Source of the DNA: Eshraghiella sp964405265
Lineage (GTDB): Bacteria > Bacillota > Clostridia > Lachnospirales > Lachnospiraceae
DNA length: 64,000 bases
Direction: 5' to 3'
Assembly: GCA_964405265.1 (NCBI GenBank)
Contig: CAYONC010000007.1
Coordinates: forward strand, 43,953 to 107,952
In this document: positions 34,117-42,599 of the stretch, piece by piece
How the letters are laid out: each line of letters starts with the position of its first letter
Position numbering within the stretch: the stretch's first letter is position 1
Notes under the pieces: generated by a model
Databases searched by the model: none
What the model was told of the DNA's origin: nothing
The model's input: only the letters and a program-made list of their open reading frames with translations
Position numbers and translations under genes: made by a program

Positions 34117-35084
34117 ATTTCATCAATGAATCCGATAAACTGCTGTCTGACATATTCCGGTCCTTCGATACGGATTTTTCCCCTTGAACCTGCAATCCAG
34201 CCGAAAAATGTGTCGCTGACATTTACCTTTACGTGTGCTGCCGAATGATTTTCATCCCTGTCGGCCATAAAAATTTCTTTTCCAAATCTGTCAATTATAA
34301 TTCCGACTGAACTTTTGTTAAAATACAGTGTTACCATTTCTTCCGTTCCCGAAAACATTCCGAAATGCTGTCTGCTGTATGAATCCGGCTTAAATTTTCT
34401 GATTGCTTCAGTATTATCCCTTTTTTCTTCAAGTATCTCCATGTCTTTTATCTTATCAACGCGAAAATGCTTGTTGATTTTGCTTTCAGAATCATATGCC
34501 ACGAGATAATAATATTCATCATCCCACAAAAGTACCACCGGACTTACCACATACGGCATACCGTTTTTTCTGTATACAAGCTTTTTATTAATATCCCACT
34601 CACAATACCGGAATTTTATTTTTTTATTACCGGCTACCGCCTCATGTATATAATCTATATTGTACAGTATTCCCTCGTTGTCTGTTTTAACACGGTCCGT
34701 AACATATACCTGTCTCTGAAGATTATGTGCTTCATATATACTTGTCATCTTCTCGATTTTGGATATCAGTCTGTTGGATTTTTTCTCTGTTATGAATTTG
34801 GATGACTGTACGGCATCAACAAGAAGCTTGAGCTCTGCAAGTTCAAAATCCCTGCTTCCCATATAATAGCCTGACGGTGCTTCCTTTTTATAATTAATGT
34901 CATACCCGTAATCATTAAGGAGCGCAATGTCATTATAGATGCTTTTTCTCTCTGCTTTGATTCCGTTATCTTCAAGATATCCGATTATTTCCTTCATGCT
35001 TACCGCATGATTAACATCCGTATTACGGTTAATAAAATCGAGCAGATAAAACATTTTCATTTTCTGTTTTTCTGATTTTGCCAT
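34101..35084 (-). CDS. HTH and WYL-domain transcriptional regulator
   Basis: 327 residues from the ATG at 35084, with GGTGG 6 bases upstream; a TTG two codons earlier is possible. The N-terminal winged helix has SMKEIIGYLEDNGIKAERKSIYND, and the middle WYL domain has VSPVVLLWDDEYYYLVAYDSE followed by FRVDKIKDMEIL. WYL regulators bind ligands or nucleic acids and often sense DNA damage or phage, but housekeeping versions are common in Lachnospiraceae. No defence genes are next to it, so no special role is inferred. Confidence 0.85.
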   Translation of the reverse strand: MAKSEKQKMKMFYLLDFINRNTDVNHAVSMKEIIGYLEDNGIKAERKSIYNDIALLNDYGYDINYKKEAPSGYYMGSRDFELAELKLLVDAVQSSKFITEKKSNRLISKIEKMTSIYEAHNLQRQVYVTDRVKTDNEGILYNIDYIHEAVAGNKKIKFRYCEWDINKKLVYRKNGMPYVVSPVVLLWDDEYYYLVAYDSESKINKHFRVDKIKDMEILEEKRDNTEAIRKFKPDSYSRQHFGMFSGTEEMVTLYFNKSSVGIIIDRFGKEIFMADRDENHSAAHVKVNVSDTFFGWIAGSRGKIRIEGPEYVRQQFIGFIDEIRQGV

Positions 35085-35105
35085 TTTCAACCACCCGCAT
35101 AATCA

Positions 35106-35762
35106 TCAGCAGCACAAAAAACCACCACGACGACATAATAAATTAAGGCACAGCAGTTCCGTACAGCAGCTGCCCATATAACACGGAGTCATTCCTCTCC
35201 GGCTGTATCCTTCCGACATTCCCGAATACCATCCTGCAAAATGTTCAAGCCGGTTAAGAAAATTAATATATTCCTGATTGCCCGGTTCAAGCTGTACTGC
35301 CATTCTTGCATCTTCCCTTGCTTTTATGGTATTGCCTAAGCCGTTATTGGCATGTGCATGCAGATAATACCACCTTGCACTCTTCTCATATATCTCATCA
35401 AGCACATATAATGCCTGATGATACTGTCCGTTTCTTATAAAATTAACGGCTGCCACGAATTTCGGGTCGTTGCCGCCGCTGCTTCCGGCATATCCGCCAT
35501 AGCTTCTGTAGCTTCCGTTACTGCTTCCCGTATTCCCCGTATTCCCTGTATTCCCGTATGATGATGTACCCTGCTCCTTCTCACGTATAATCTGACTGTA
35601 TGCTTCCTGAATCTGCTTAAATTTCTCTTCTGCCGCATCCTTATTCGGATTATTGACATTGGCATCAGGGTGATATTTTCTGCTGAGTTGTCTGTATGCT
35701 TTCTTAACTTCATCGGTACCGGCATTTCTTGAAACACCGAGTACTGAATATGGATCTGTCAT
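35106..35762 (-). CDS. DnaJ-domain protein with Cys-rich tail
   Basis: 218 residues. A classic J domain at the start (DPYSVLGVSRNAGTDEVKKA then RKYHPDANV with the HPD motif) is followed by a Ser/Gly/Tyr-rich linker with GNTGNTGNTG, a TPR-like helical pair (NGQYHQALYVLDEIYEKSAR) and a tail with six cysteines (GSCCTELLCLNLLC and a final CC). It should stimulate an Hsp70 protein. It lies 3 bases after the DUF5685 gene, a pairing common in Clostridia. The tail could bind a metal or be lipid modified, but this is not shown. Confidence 0.85.
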   Translation of the reverse strand: MTDPYSVLGVSRNAGTDEVKKAYRQLSRKYHPDANVNNPNKDAAEEKFKQIQEAYSQIIREKEQGTSSYGNTGNTGNTGSSNGSYRSYGGYAGSSGGNDPKFVAAVNFIRNGQYHQALYVLDEIYEKSARWYYLHAHANNGLGNTIKAREDARMAVQLEPGNQEYINFLNRLEHFAGWYSGMSEGYSRRGMTPCYMGSCCTELLCLNLLCRRGGFLCC

Positions 35763-35765
35763 ATA

Positions 35766-36608
35766 TTACCTCTCTCCGTCCTTATCCTGCAGACGCTTTT
35801 CCTTAATAAAATTATATCTGCTCCAGATTCCTCCGTAAATAATATTCTTCATTATATCAACATTATCTATAATAGGCAACCTTTCAAAATATCTTGCACT
35901 TTCAGCCGCATATGCTATCAGGACGTTTTCACAGTACTTTTCAAAATCTTCCTGCTCCTTGCAATGTCTGAAAGGATTATACGAGCCTTTTCTTATATCC
36001 TTATCAAGGTCATCATATGCATCCATTGCATATATGAATTTTCCCAGAAAAAATCCCATGTGATACAGGTCTTCCTTCCATATGTCTCCCATTGTTCCAA
36101 AAAGTGTACCAAACATTATTCCCGTATGCCTTGATGCTTCATCAATATCTGTTTCCTGAGATTTTTCACACTCATTCTGGTCTCTGATGTATGCTTTTAC
36201 CGCTTCCGACTGGAGCGGATATTTCCCTGAAGCCTTTTTATATGCCCTGCTTATTACTGCTGCTGCCGCATTGGACTTAAGCTTCCTTTCATCATTCCAG
36301 TCATCCTTAAGCTTATGGTATGAAAGCAGGATATTCATTCCTGCTGCATAATCCGTATATTTATTGCTGACTTCGCCGTGTTTTTTTACCGGATGAACAA
36401 CACACCTGCGCATAACGGCGTCGGTATTCTCCTCAAGCAGCGAGGACAATAGAAGTGCAAGAAATGTCATGTCATATGTGAGGGTCATCTGTCCCGCCGC
36501 ACCATAATTTTTTCTGAGGCTTCTGCATACACCGCAATAATATGAACGGTATATTTCGTAGTCCTTTATTTTAAGTTCATCCCTGCATATGGTAATGTAA
36601 CCGAACAT
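35766..36608 (-). CDS. DUF5685-family protein
   Basis: 280 residues from the ATG at 36608 (MFGYITICRDELKIKDYEIY), with GAGGGAGA upstream. A YYCGVCRSL motif near the start and an aspartate-rich AMDAYDDLDKDIRKGSYNPF helix are typical of DUF5685, whose helical fold resembles isoprenoid synthases. No function is established. It sits between a zinc-ribbon membrane protein and the DnaJ protein on one transcript, suggesting a joint role in protein handling or the envelope. Confidence 0.75.
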   Translation of the reverse strand: MFGYITICRDELKIKDYEIYRSYYCGVCRSLRKNYGAAGQMTLTYDMTFLALLLSSLLEENTDAVMRRCVVHPVKKHGEVSNKYTDYAAGMNILLSYHKLKDDWNDERKLKSNAAAAVISRAYKKASGKYPLQSEAVKAYIRDQNECEKSQETDIDEASRHTGIMFGTLFGTMGDIWKEDLYHMGFFLGKFIYAMDAYDDLDKDIRKGSYNPFRHCKEQEDFEKYCENVLIAYAAESARYFERLPIIDNVDIMKNIIYGGIWSRYNFIKEKRLQDKDGER

Positions 36609-36623
36609 CTGCGTCTCCCTCAA

Positions 36624-36986
36624 TCAGGTTTTCTTAATAAATTCAATATGGCATTTAGGACATCTTATGCAGATTCTCCCTTTTCTCCTCGGAACTCTTA
36701 TTTTCTGTGCACAGTTAGGACATTTAAAAATCCTGTAAGGTGAGCTTCTTCTGTTCTTAAGTCTGCAGAATGCTTCGTTCTCCCTGCGCCTTGCCGGTAT
36801 GTTCTTTGAAAACATTCTGAAATAAGAATACCCCATTATGGCAAAAGCAGGCAGCAGTACATACGGAACAAAGACCGCTACAATCATCATTATCAGACCG
36901 ACTATGGCAGCCAGTCTTCCAATCTCGTCCACACCGTTGCGTCCTGACATAAAATATGCAAATTTGTCCCTGAATCTTCCTGACAT
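36624..36986 (-). CDS. Small membrane protein with C-terminal zinc ribbon
   Basis: 120 residues from the ATG at 36986, with GGAGAA upstream. Two closely spaced membrane helices (LAAIVGLIMMIVAVF and YVLLPAFAIMGYSYF) are followed by a basic region and a zinc ribbon, CPNCAQKIRV to CPKC. It is a known pattern of small Clostridia membrane proteins, but the function is unknown. It is the first gene of the DUF5685-DnaJ run, 15 bases apart from the next gene. Confidence 0.7.
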   Translation of the reverse strand: MSGRFRDKFAYFMSGRNGVDEIGRLAAIVGLIMMIVAVFVPYVLLPAFAIMGYSYFRMFSKNIPARRRENEAFCRLKNRRSSPYRIFKCPNCAQKIRVPRRKGRICIRCPKCHIEFIKKT

Positions 36987-37068
36987 ATTATTTTCTCCTA
37001 AATTATGTTTCAAAGATAATAATACCCTTTAATGCCGTCCTTTACCACTAAAAACTTCACATAATTTA

Positions 37069-38136
37069 TTAAATTTTTCTAAATTCCGGATATCTGTCAA
37101 GAAGCTCAAGCAGCTTATCCATTTCCTCATCACTTCCGACGGATATTCTCAGATATTCACTTATCCTCGGTGCATCGAACCTTCTGACATATATTTTATT
37201 GTCTTTCAGGTAATCATATATCTTCTTACCCGGTACTTTTCCGTGTTTTGCAAATATAAAATTTGCACCGGATTCCGTACATTCAAATCCGCGCTTTTTG
37301 AGTTCCGCCGTTATCCTTTCTCTTGTATTCACAATTTTGCCGGCTGTCTGTTCATAATATGACCTGCTTTTTGCCGCAGCAGTTCCTGCCACAAGAGAGG
37401 TTCTGTTAAGAGTATATGAATTAATTGAATATTTTACGTTCTCAAGAGCGGCGATAAGCTCTGCTCCCGCTATTGCCATACCCACTCTCATCCCTGCCAT
37501 TGACTTTGACTTTGAAAAGGTCTGCACCACTATAAGATTTTCATATCTGTCCAGCAGCTCTGTTGCCGAGGTTCCTGCAAAATCTACATATGCTTCATCC
37601 ACAACCACAATCACATCCCTGTTGTGCCTGAGGATGTCCTCAATAAAATCCGTATCCCTGAATATTCCGGTAGGTGCATTGGGATTGGCAATTACCACTC
37701 CGCCGTTTTCTCCGTAATAATCCTCTGCACGGATGTTAAAATTCTCATCCAGTGCCGGTGTGGCATAAGGAATCCCATATACTCCGGCCCACACTTTATA
37801 AAAGGAATATGTAATATCCGGGAAAAGGACCGGTTTATCCGAATTAAAGAAGGTCAGAAAAATCATTGACAGCACATCATCAGAACCGACACCCACAAAT
37901 ATGCTGCTTCTGTCAAGTCCGTAATCTGCTGCAAGTGCATCCCTCAGTTCCTCACATGAAGGGTCCGGATATTTTCTGAAATCCATACATTTAATATTGT
38001 TCATTGCCTCCACAACCTCCGGAGAGGGCGGGTATGGATTTTCATTGGTATTTAATTTGATTATTCCGTCATCCTTAGGCTGTTCACCCGGTATATACGG
38101 TTCAACACGTCTTATGTTTTTTTCCCATTCTCTCAT
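37069..38136 (-). CDS. hisC: Histidinol-phosphate aminotransferase
   Basis: 355 residues from the ATG at 38136 (MREWEKNIRRVEPYIPGEQP), which has AGAGGAA at good spacing; longer starts lack a site. Features of HisC include IKLNTNENPYPPSPEV, FVGVGSDDVLSMIF, ANPNAPTGIF, VVDEAYVDFAG and the PLP lysine in QTFSKSKSMAGMRVGMAI. It converts imidazole-acetol phosphate to histidinol phosphate in histidine synthesis. No other his genes are nearby, so it stands alone with a second aminotransferase; related aminotransferase activities (for example on aromatic amino acids) cannot be excluded. Confidence 0.88.
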   Translation of the reverse strand: MREWEKNIRRVEPYIPGEQPKDDGIIKLNTNENPYPPSPEVVEAMNNIKCMDFRKYPDPSCEELRDALAADYGLDRSSIFVGVGSDDVLSMIFLTFFNSDKPVLFPDITYSFYKVWAGVYGIPYATPALDENFNIRAEDYYGENGGVVIANPNAPTGIFRDTDFIEDILRHNRDVIVVVDEAYVDFAGTSATELLDRYENLIVVQTFSKSKSMAGMRVGMAIAGAELIAALENVKYSINSYTLNRTSLVAGTAAAKSRSYYEQTAGKIVNTRERITAELKKRGFECTESGANFIFAKHGKVPGKKIYDYLKDNKIYVRRFDAPRISEYLRISVGSDEEMDKLLELLDRYPEFRKI

Positions 38137-38155
38137 GTCACATTCCTCTGTCATG

Positions 38156-39346
38156 TCATTTTTCATATTCCTGTCTTAATTTTGCAAAAAAAGGCAGTGA
38201 TTTAATTATTGTATCATATGCCACGCAATATGCAATTCTTACATATCCGGCACATCCGAAGGATGAACCGGGAACAACCAGAATATTGTACTTTTTAGCC
38301 CTTTCCGCAAATTGCACATCATCTCCCGGCGTCTTCACAAACATATAAAATGCCCCTTCCGGTCTGACACATTCATATCCGGCATCCGAAAGGCCTTTAT
38401 AAAGTGCTTCCCTGTTTCTGTTATATATTTCAATGTTGGCACTTATGTCAATATCGGTACATCTTGCAATAACCCTCTGCATAAGGGAAGGAGCATTAAC
38501 AAATCCCAATATGCGTGTTGCAACGTTACATGCTGCCGCCACATTTTCATAATCATCAAATTCCTGCGGTACAATGATATATCCGATTCGTTCACCCGGA
38601 AGTGATAATGACTTGCTGTATGAATATCCGACTATGGTATTGGAATAATAACGGGTTACATACGGTACCGTAACCCCGTCATATGCCAGTTCCCTGTATG
38701 GTTCATCTGAAAAAAGTGCAATTACGGTATTGAACTCTTTTTGTTTTTTTTCAAGTACTGCCGCAATATTCCTTATCGTCTCTTCCGAATATATTACACC
38801 TGTAGGATTATTTGGTGTATTGATTATTACTACTCTGGTTTTTTCGGTTACCGCTTCTTCTAATGCCCTGATATCCGGCTGAAATGTCCTTTTGTCAGGT
38901 CTGACTTCCACTATATGAGCATCCGCATTGGCGGCATAAGCCCTGTATTCTCCAAAATACGGTGCAAATGCGATTATCTCGTCTCCCGGATTGACAAATG
39001 CCTTAAAAAACACATTCATTCCGCCTGCCGCTCCGACTGTCATGATAATGTTGCCGGCTCCGAATTCCGTTCCGTACTTTCTGTTAACCGACAGGGCTAT
39101 TGCCTCTCTTACATCCTCATAACCGGAATTACTCATATATCCGTGAACATATACCGGCGGTTCCTCATCAACCACCTTCTTAATTGCTTCATTGACCTCC
39201 GGCGGTGCCGGCACATTCGGATTACCGAGACTGAAGTCATATACATTTTCTTTTCCATATATGTCTGACAGCCGTTTTCCTTCTTCAAACATGGCTCTGA
39301 TAACGGAACTGTTCTTTACAAGACCTTTCATCTTTTCAGAAATCAT
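38156..39346 (-). CDS. Class I PLP-dependent aminotransferase (aspartate-type)
   Basis: 396 residues from the ATG at 39346, which has GGAGGT about 10 bases before it; the frame is open further upstream, but the extension does not look conserved. Family I motifs include YDFSLGNPNVPAPPEV, TVGAAGGMNVFFKAF, INTPNNPTGVIY, and the PLP lysine in GYSYSKSLSLPGERIGYI. The protein is cytoplasmic. Substrate specificity cannot be read off; pairing with hisC suggests an amino acid biosynthetic role. The two genes are 19 bases apart on one transcript. Confidence 0.88.
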   Translation of the reverse strand: MISEKMKGLVKNSSVIRAMFEEGKRLSDIYGKENVYDFSLGNPNVPAPPEVNEAIKKVVDEEPPVYVHGYMSNSGYEDVREAIALSVNRKYGTEFGAGNIIMTVGAAGGMNVFFKAFVNPGDEIIAFAPYFGEYRAYAANADAHIVEVRPDKRTFQPDIRALEEAVTEKTRVVIINTPNNPTGVIYSEETIRNIAAVLEKKQKEFNTVIALFSDEPYRELAYDGVTVPYVTRYYSNTIVGYSYSKSLSLPGERIGYIIVPQEFDDYENVAAACNVATRILGFVNAPSLMQRVIARCTDIDISANIEIYNRNREALYKGLSDAGYECVRPEGAFYMFVKTPGDDVQFAERAKKYNILVVPGSSFGCAGYVRIAYCVAYDTIIKSLPFFAKLRQEYEK

Positions 39347-39423
39347 ATACTGTACTACCTCCGACGTATTATCTAAGTCAACAGTATATTCCTTACAAAT
39401 TTCAATGACAAGTCCTTTTTCCG

Positions 39424-39969
39424 TCACATAATAATCTTTTCTTCTTCAAGATAGGTTTTCAGTTTTTTTCTCATGCGGTAAAGTATCATCTTTATCTGCG
39501 GAGGATTTTTTTCATATACGGCTGCTATGCTGTTTATTGATACATTCTGAAAATAGTGCATAAGAAAAACCGTCCTGTTGAACTCCGGCTGGTTTTCAAG
39601 AAATATTCTGATAGAGTTCACAACCTCTCTGTATTCTATTTCATATGAAATATCAAAACCTGATTCATATTCATCATTAAGTTCAATAAGAATTGCCTTC
39701 CTTTTCATGCACAGTTTTTTTCTTAAGACACTGTACGCCTTTCTTTTTGCAATCTCAATAATGTAATTTTTAAGATGCACCGGCCGTACAATATGTACCG
39801 TATTCCACAATGCCATATATGTATCATTCAGACATTCCTCGGTATCTTCCCTGTTCTCGGTTATTTTCATTACTATTGTCCTGACACTGCTGTTATATTT
39901 GGACTGTGTTTCACGGATTGCCCTTTCGTCTCTTTCAATATACATTGTAAGTATATCTTCATCCGGCAT
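39424..39969 (-). CDS. ECF-type RNA polymerase sigma factor
   Basis: 181 residues from the ATG at 39969. Region 2 contains ENREDTEECLNDTYMALWNTV and region 4 contains FLMHYFQNVSINSIAAVYEKNPPQIKMILYRMRKKL, the usual ECF layout. No anti-sigma gene follows. The ribosome binding site is unusual: the G-rich run before the start (GGGGGACAGGG) is the 3-prime arm of a strong hairpin at 39981-40033, so translation or transcription may be regulated there. Confidence 0.85.
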   Translation of the reverse strand: MPDEDILTMYIERDERAIRETQSKYNSSVRTIVMKITENREDTEECLNDTYMALWNTVHIVRPVHLKNYIIEIAKRKAYSVLRKKLCMKRKAILIELNDEYESGFDISYEIEYREVVNSIRIFLENQPEFNRTVFLMHYFQNVSINSIAAVYEKNPPQIKMILYRMRKKLKTYLEEEKIIM

Positions 39970-39980
39970 AAATAACAAAA

Positions 39981-40033
39981 CCCTGTCCCCCTTATGCGAC
40001 TTTACTATTTATGTCGCATTTCCGGAGACAAGG
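39981..40033 (-). terminator. Terminator-like hairpin covering the ECF sigma leader
   Basis: On the minus strand CCTTGTCTCC pairs with GGGGACAGGG (10 bp with two wobbles), with an inner TGCGAC/GTCGCA stem, followed by TTTTGTTATTT and then the ECF ATG. It would end transcription of the CarD-like gene, and the same bases could hide the ribosome binding site of the sigma gene. Confidence 0.7.
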
Positions 40034-40047
40034 TAACGCTGTTTTGA

Positions 40048-40545
40048 TTATCTAATTATATTTTCAATATATCCCGGAACATCTTCACGGCTGATTCCAA
40101 GTGATACCGCAAGCTCGGCATACAGATATTCCTCCGCCTGCTTCATATATCTCTCATCCAGTGCGGTAATCTTCTTGCCCTGTTCAGCACGTTCCTTCAT
40201 TCTGTTCCGTATCGTCAGTATAAGCCGGAACCATTCCCTTCCGTCGCAGCTTCTTATGCATTCTTTATACTTTTCCTCACGCAGCTTTTCGCCTGTAATG
40301 TCAAGTGCTTTCATGTCTGCGGATTCCCTTATAAGATTAAGAGCCATATCCTTAGTCATGATGCTCCTCATGCTGACCCTTACATTGTCAGCCGGTGTAT
40401 ATACGGTTCCATGCATTCCGGTTGACGGCGCAAGAAAATAATACAGTCTGTCCTTAGGAATGCCTTCCATATCGAGTGTTCCGACATTGGTCACCCTGCA
40501 CAGTCCATAAGTTCCATATACCACATAATCGCCTGTCTGATACAT
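40048..40545 (-). CDS. CarD/CdnL-family transcription regulator
   Basis: 165 residues. The N-terminal CarD_CdnL_TRCF domain is clear: YQTGDYVVYGTYGLCRVTNV, YYFLAPSTGMHGTVYTPADN. A helical C-terminal domain follows (MKERAEQGKKITALDERYMK, then EEYLYAELAVSLGISREDV). Proteins of this family bind RNA polymerase beta and affect open-complex formation. GGGTG precedes the ATG. The gene is followed by the hairpin noted at 39981 and then an ECF sigma factor. Confidence 0.85.
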   Translation of the reverse strand: MYQTGDYVVYGTYGLCRVTNVGTLDMEGIPKDRLYYFLAPSTGMHGTVYTPADNVRVSMRSIMTKDMALNLIRESADMKALDITGEKLREEKYKECIRSCDGREWFRLILTIRNRMKERAEQGKKITALDERYMKQAEEYLYAELAVSLGISREDVPGYIENIIR

Positions 40546-40663
40546 CCGTAATACACCCTTTCAATAAGCAGTTATCTCTGTCTTTCAGGTATATTTTATC
40601 ATTTCCGAAAAAAAAATGTAAGTTTTTTATCTCACAAAATTTTGGATAAGCATATCGGACAAA

Positions 40664-40694
40664 AAAATAATACGGCTGTCTGCACGACAGCCGC
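40664..40694 (-). terminator. Intrinsic terminator after the membrane protein gene
   Basis: On the minus strand GCGGCTGTC pairs with GACAGCCGT around a short loop, followed by ATTATTTTTTT. A strong rho-independent terminator. Confidence 0.88.
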
Positions 40695-40724
40695 ATGAAC
40701 AGTTTTTCCACCGTTATCCCGGTT

Positions 40725-41333
40725 TTATCTTATAAGTATTACATGAACGCCAAAAAGAATTACCGCTATTGCTATTATTCCATATACGGCAATTACTGCC
40801 GGCTTATTAAACCAGCCACCCTTCTTTGCTCCGATAATTCCTAAAACAGCAACCGCTACGGATACCACTGCAGTGATAATTCCCCGTATGGCAAGTCTGT
40901 ATCCCATATTGTCAATGAATTCCGTCCTTGACGTTATATCTTCATATCCATACAGTCTAAGCTCTGAATATGAGGATTCAAGCTCATCCTGCACCTTAAC
41001 CGGCATTTTACTTTCTTTTCCCGAAATCTTAATTCCGTCTCCTGATTTCACAATACCATCATCCGTGAAATTTTTATCGTACCATTTTGAGCTTTCTCTT
41101 ACCGTAATTACTGTCAAATCGTCAGTCACACATACATAATATGTTGATTTTGCAAACGGTATGTAGTTCATCTTCTTGGTATACTCCACTCCGGTGTACA
41201 CGGCGACTACGTTATATTCGTTATCATCCTTCCCGCTTATGTCACTGATTGACGGTATTATAAGCAGTCCGAGATAAGCCAGTGCCAGTATTACCATACA
41301 TATTGCAGTTACAACTCTGTTCTTTTTCTTCAT
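40725..41333 (-). CDS. Hypothetical membrane protein
   Basis: 202 residues. One N-terminal helix (VVTAICMVILALAYLGLLII), an external region of about 115 residues with no recognised domain, and two C-terminal helices (GIITAVVSVAVAVLGIIGAK and AVYGIIAIAVILFGVHVILI). I do not recognise the family. The layout (helix, outer domain, two helices) is common in small Lachnospiraceae proteins of unknown function. It is flanked by a strong terminator, and no partner is obvious. Confidence 0.6.
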   Translation of the reverse strand: MKKKNRVVTAICMVILALAYLGLLIIPSISDISGKDDNEYNVVAVYTGVEYTKKMNYIPFAKSTYYVCVTDDLTVITVRESSKWYDKNFTDDGIVKSGDGIKISGKESKMPVKVQDELESSYSELRLYGYEDITSRTEFIDNMGYRLAIRGIITAVVSVAVAVLGIIGAKKGGWFNKPAVIAVYGIIAIAVILFGVHVILIR

Positions 41334-41426
41334 TTGTTAATCTCCTGTTCATATTTTTTTCACAATTATAGTTCCATGACAGGATTATGTCAATAAAATT
41401 TTAATGGTTATCATTACACAGACCAG

Positions 41427-41885
41427 CTATCTGAAAAAATAATAATATACGGCAGCCGCAACAGCCGCAACAGCCACTCCCGCAATGACAATCATGCCTT
41501 TCCGTGATTTTTTCACTTCAACCGGTCTTTCTTCAAAAGTATCCCTTATCCCGATGCTCATTCTGTCAAGGATATTTCTGTCCCACAGCTCCATTGAATA
41601 CTCTTCCGCCTTCTTTTTTGCTGCAGGTGAAAAAGAGCTGTTGGTTATATAAACCGTTTTATCAAAACCTGCCCCCTTTACGGCATCATGCAATGTTTCA
41701 ATCTGAACGGCACCTATCGCATCTATGTCATAATGACATTTAAAACATATCTTTTTTTCATCATTCTCCGCCGTAATGTCATACGGCTTGCCGCTGTGTT
41801 CCTGCGTGTTACCGTAATTAAGGGCTGTCAGGAATTTACTTATCACGGACACAAAATTTTCTCCATCAGATATAAGCATTCTCAT
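41427..41885 (-). CDS. Membrane-anchored Mrr-like (restriction endonuclease fold) protein
   Basis: 152 residues. The body resembles the Mrr catalytic domain: YDITAENDEKKICFKCHYD, then VYITNSSFSPAAKKKAEEYS and LWDRNILDRM. In active Mrr proteins the second half of the nuclease motif is usually QxK; here the glutamine position appears to be cysteine (CFK), so activity is doubtful. A C-terminal helix (MIVIAGVAVAAVAAAVYYYF) anchors it to the membrane. It lies 12 bases after the zinc-ribbon gene on one transcript. This is not a typical restriction system, as no methylase is present. Confidence 0.6.
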   Translation of the reverse strand: MRMLISDGENFVSVISKFLTALNYGNTQEHSGKPYDITAENDEKKICFKCHYDIDAIGAVQIETLHDAVKGAGFDKTVYITNSSFSPAAKKKAEEYSMELWDRNILDRMSIGIRDTFEERPVEVKKSRKGMIVIAGVAVAAVAAAVYYYFFR

Positions 41886-41897
41886 CTCTCCGTTCGT

Positions 41898-42458
41898 TTA
41901 TAATTTTTTCCAGCAGAAATAGCATTTATATTCTCCGCCGGGCGTTATTCTGTTTTCGGCACCGCAATATTCACATTCCTTAATCACATATCCCCTCGGA
42001 ACCTGAATCCACGATTCATGTCTGTATCCGATTTTACCCATTCCCTGCGGAAGCTTCGGATGTTCATCATCATTGTACATACGATGGGTATATTTTCCGT
42101 TTTCCGACATGTATTTATCCATGGAAACACACCGTTCAGCATCATTACATCTCTGTGGCATCACATTACGTGGATGCGGTTTTACACTCTGCGGCATCAC
42201 ATTACGTGGCTGCGGTTTTACACTCTGCGGCACTACATTACGTGGCTGCGGTTTTACGCTCTGCGGCTGCGGTTTTACACTCTGTGGCTGCGGCTTTACG
42301 CTCTGAGACTGTATATTCGCACGTGCAGACGGGTGTTCCTTATATAATTCCTGCTTCAGCTCATTTAATTTATCCGGATCCATCCTGCTGATATTCTTCA
42401 TTTTACTGAATATTGAGCAGACAACTATAATAATTATTATAAACATTATTATGGGCAT
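41898..42458 (-). CDS. Membrane-anchored zinc-ribbon protein with a QSVKPQP repeat stalk
   Basis: 186 residues. An N-terminal helix (MFIIIIIVVCSIF) is followed by a repetitive linker of QSVKPQP and PRNVMPQ units (about residues 50-100), a middle region, and a C-terminal zinc ribbon (CEYCGAENR to CYFCWKK). It is probably anchored with the stalk and ribbon on one side of the membrane. I do not recognise the family. It starts a two-gene run with the Mrr-like protein. Confidence 0.55.
   Translation of the reverse strand: MPIIMFIIIIIVVCSIFSKMKNISRMDPDKLNELKQELYKEHPSARANIQSQSVKPQPQSVKPQPQSVKPQPRNVVPQSVKPQPRNVMPQSVKPHPRNVMPQRCNDAERCVSMDKYMSENGKYTHRMYNDDEHPKLPQGMGKIGYRHESWIQVPRGYVIKECEYCGAENRITPGGEYKCYFCWKKL
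42165..42312. repeat. Tandem repeat coding for QSVKPQP-type units
   Basis: GGTTTTACACTCTG recurs about seven times, separated by short spacers such as CGGCATCACATTACGTGGCTG. The period is 18-36 bases, a multiple of three, so copy number can change without breaking the frame of the zinc-ribbon protein. The units are near identical, indicating recent expansion. Confidence 0.8.
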
Positions 42459-42542
42459 AGTGCATATTCCATCCTTTCTGATTTATCTTTTTTGATTATA
42501 ACACAGGTATAAAATTTCGTATACTTATTTTTGCTGTAATTC

Positions 42543-42571
42543 TTGACGTAAAAGACATTTCAAGTTACTAT
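42543..42571 (+). promoter_or_regulatory. Sigma-A-type promoter of the cNMP-fold protein gene
   Basis: TTGACG (42543-42548) and TACTAT (42566-42571) are 17 bases apart, and the ribosome binding site GAGGTG follows before the ATG at 42600. Confidence 0.6.
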
Positions 42572-42599
42572 TTTATTATAAAACATACGAGGTGCTGGT

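Noticed and set aside
34101..35084. The WYL regulator as a marker of a defence island
   Set aside because: Its neighbours are folC, DnaJ and DUF5685 genes; the only nuclease-like protein is 6 kb away and lacks a methylase or partner, so no defence system is supported.
42165..42312. Short repeats that could be a CRISPR array
   Set aside because: The period is 18-36 bases in multiples of three, spacers are not unique, and the repeats code for QSVKPQP units inside a gene with good start and stop.
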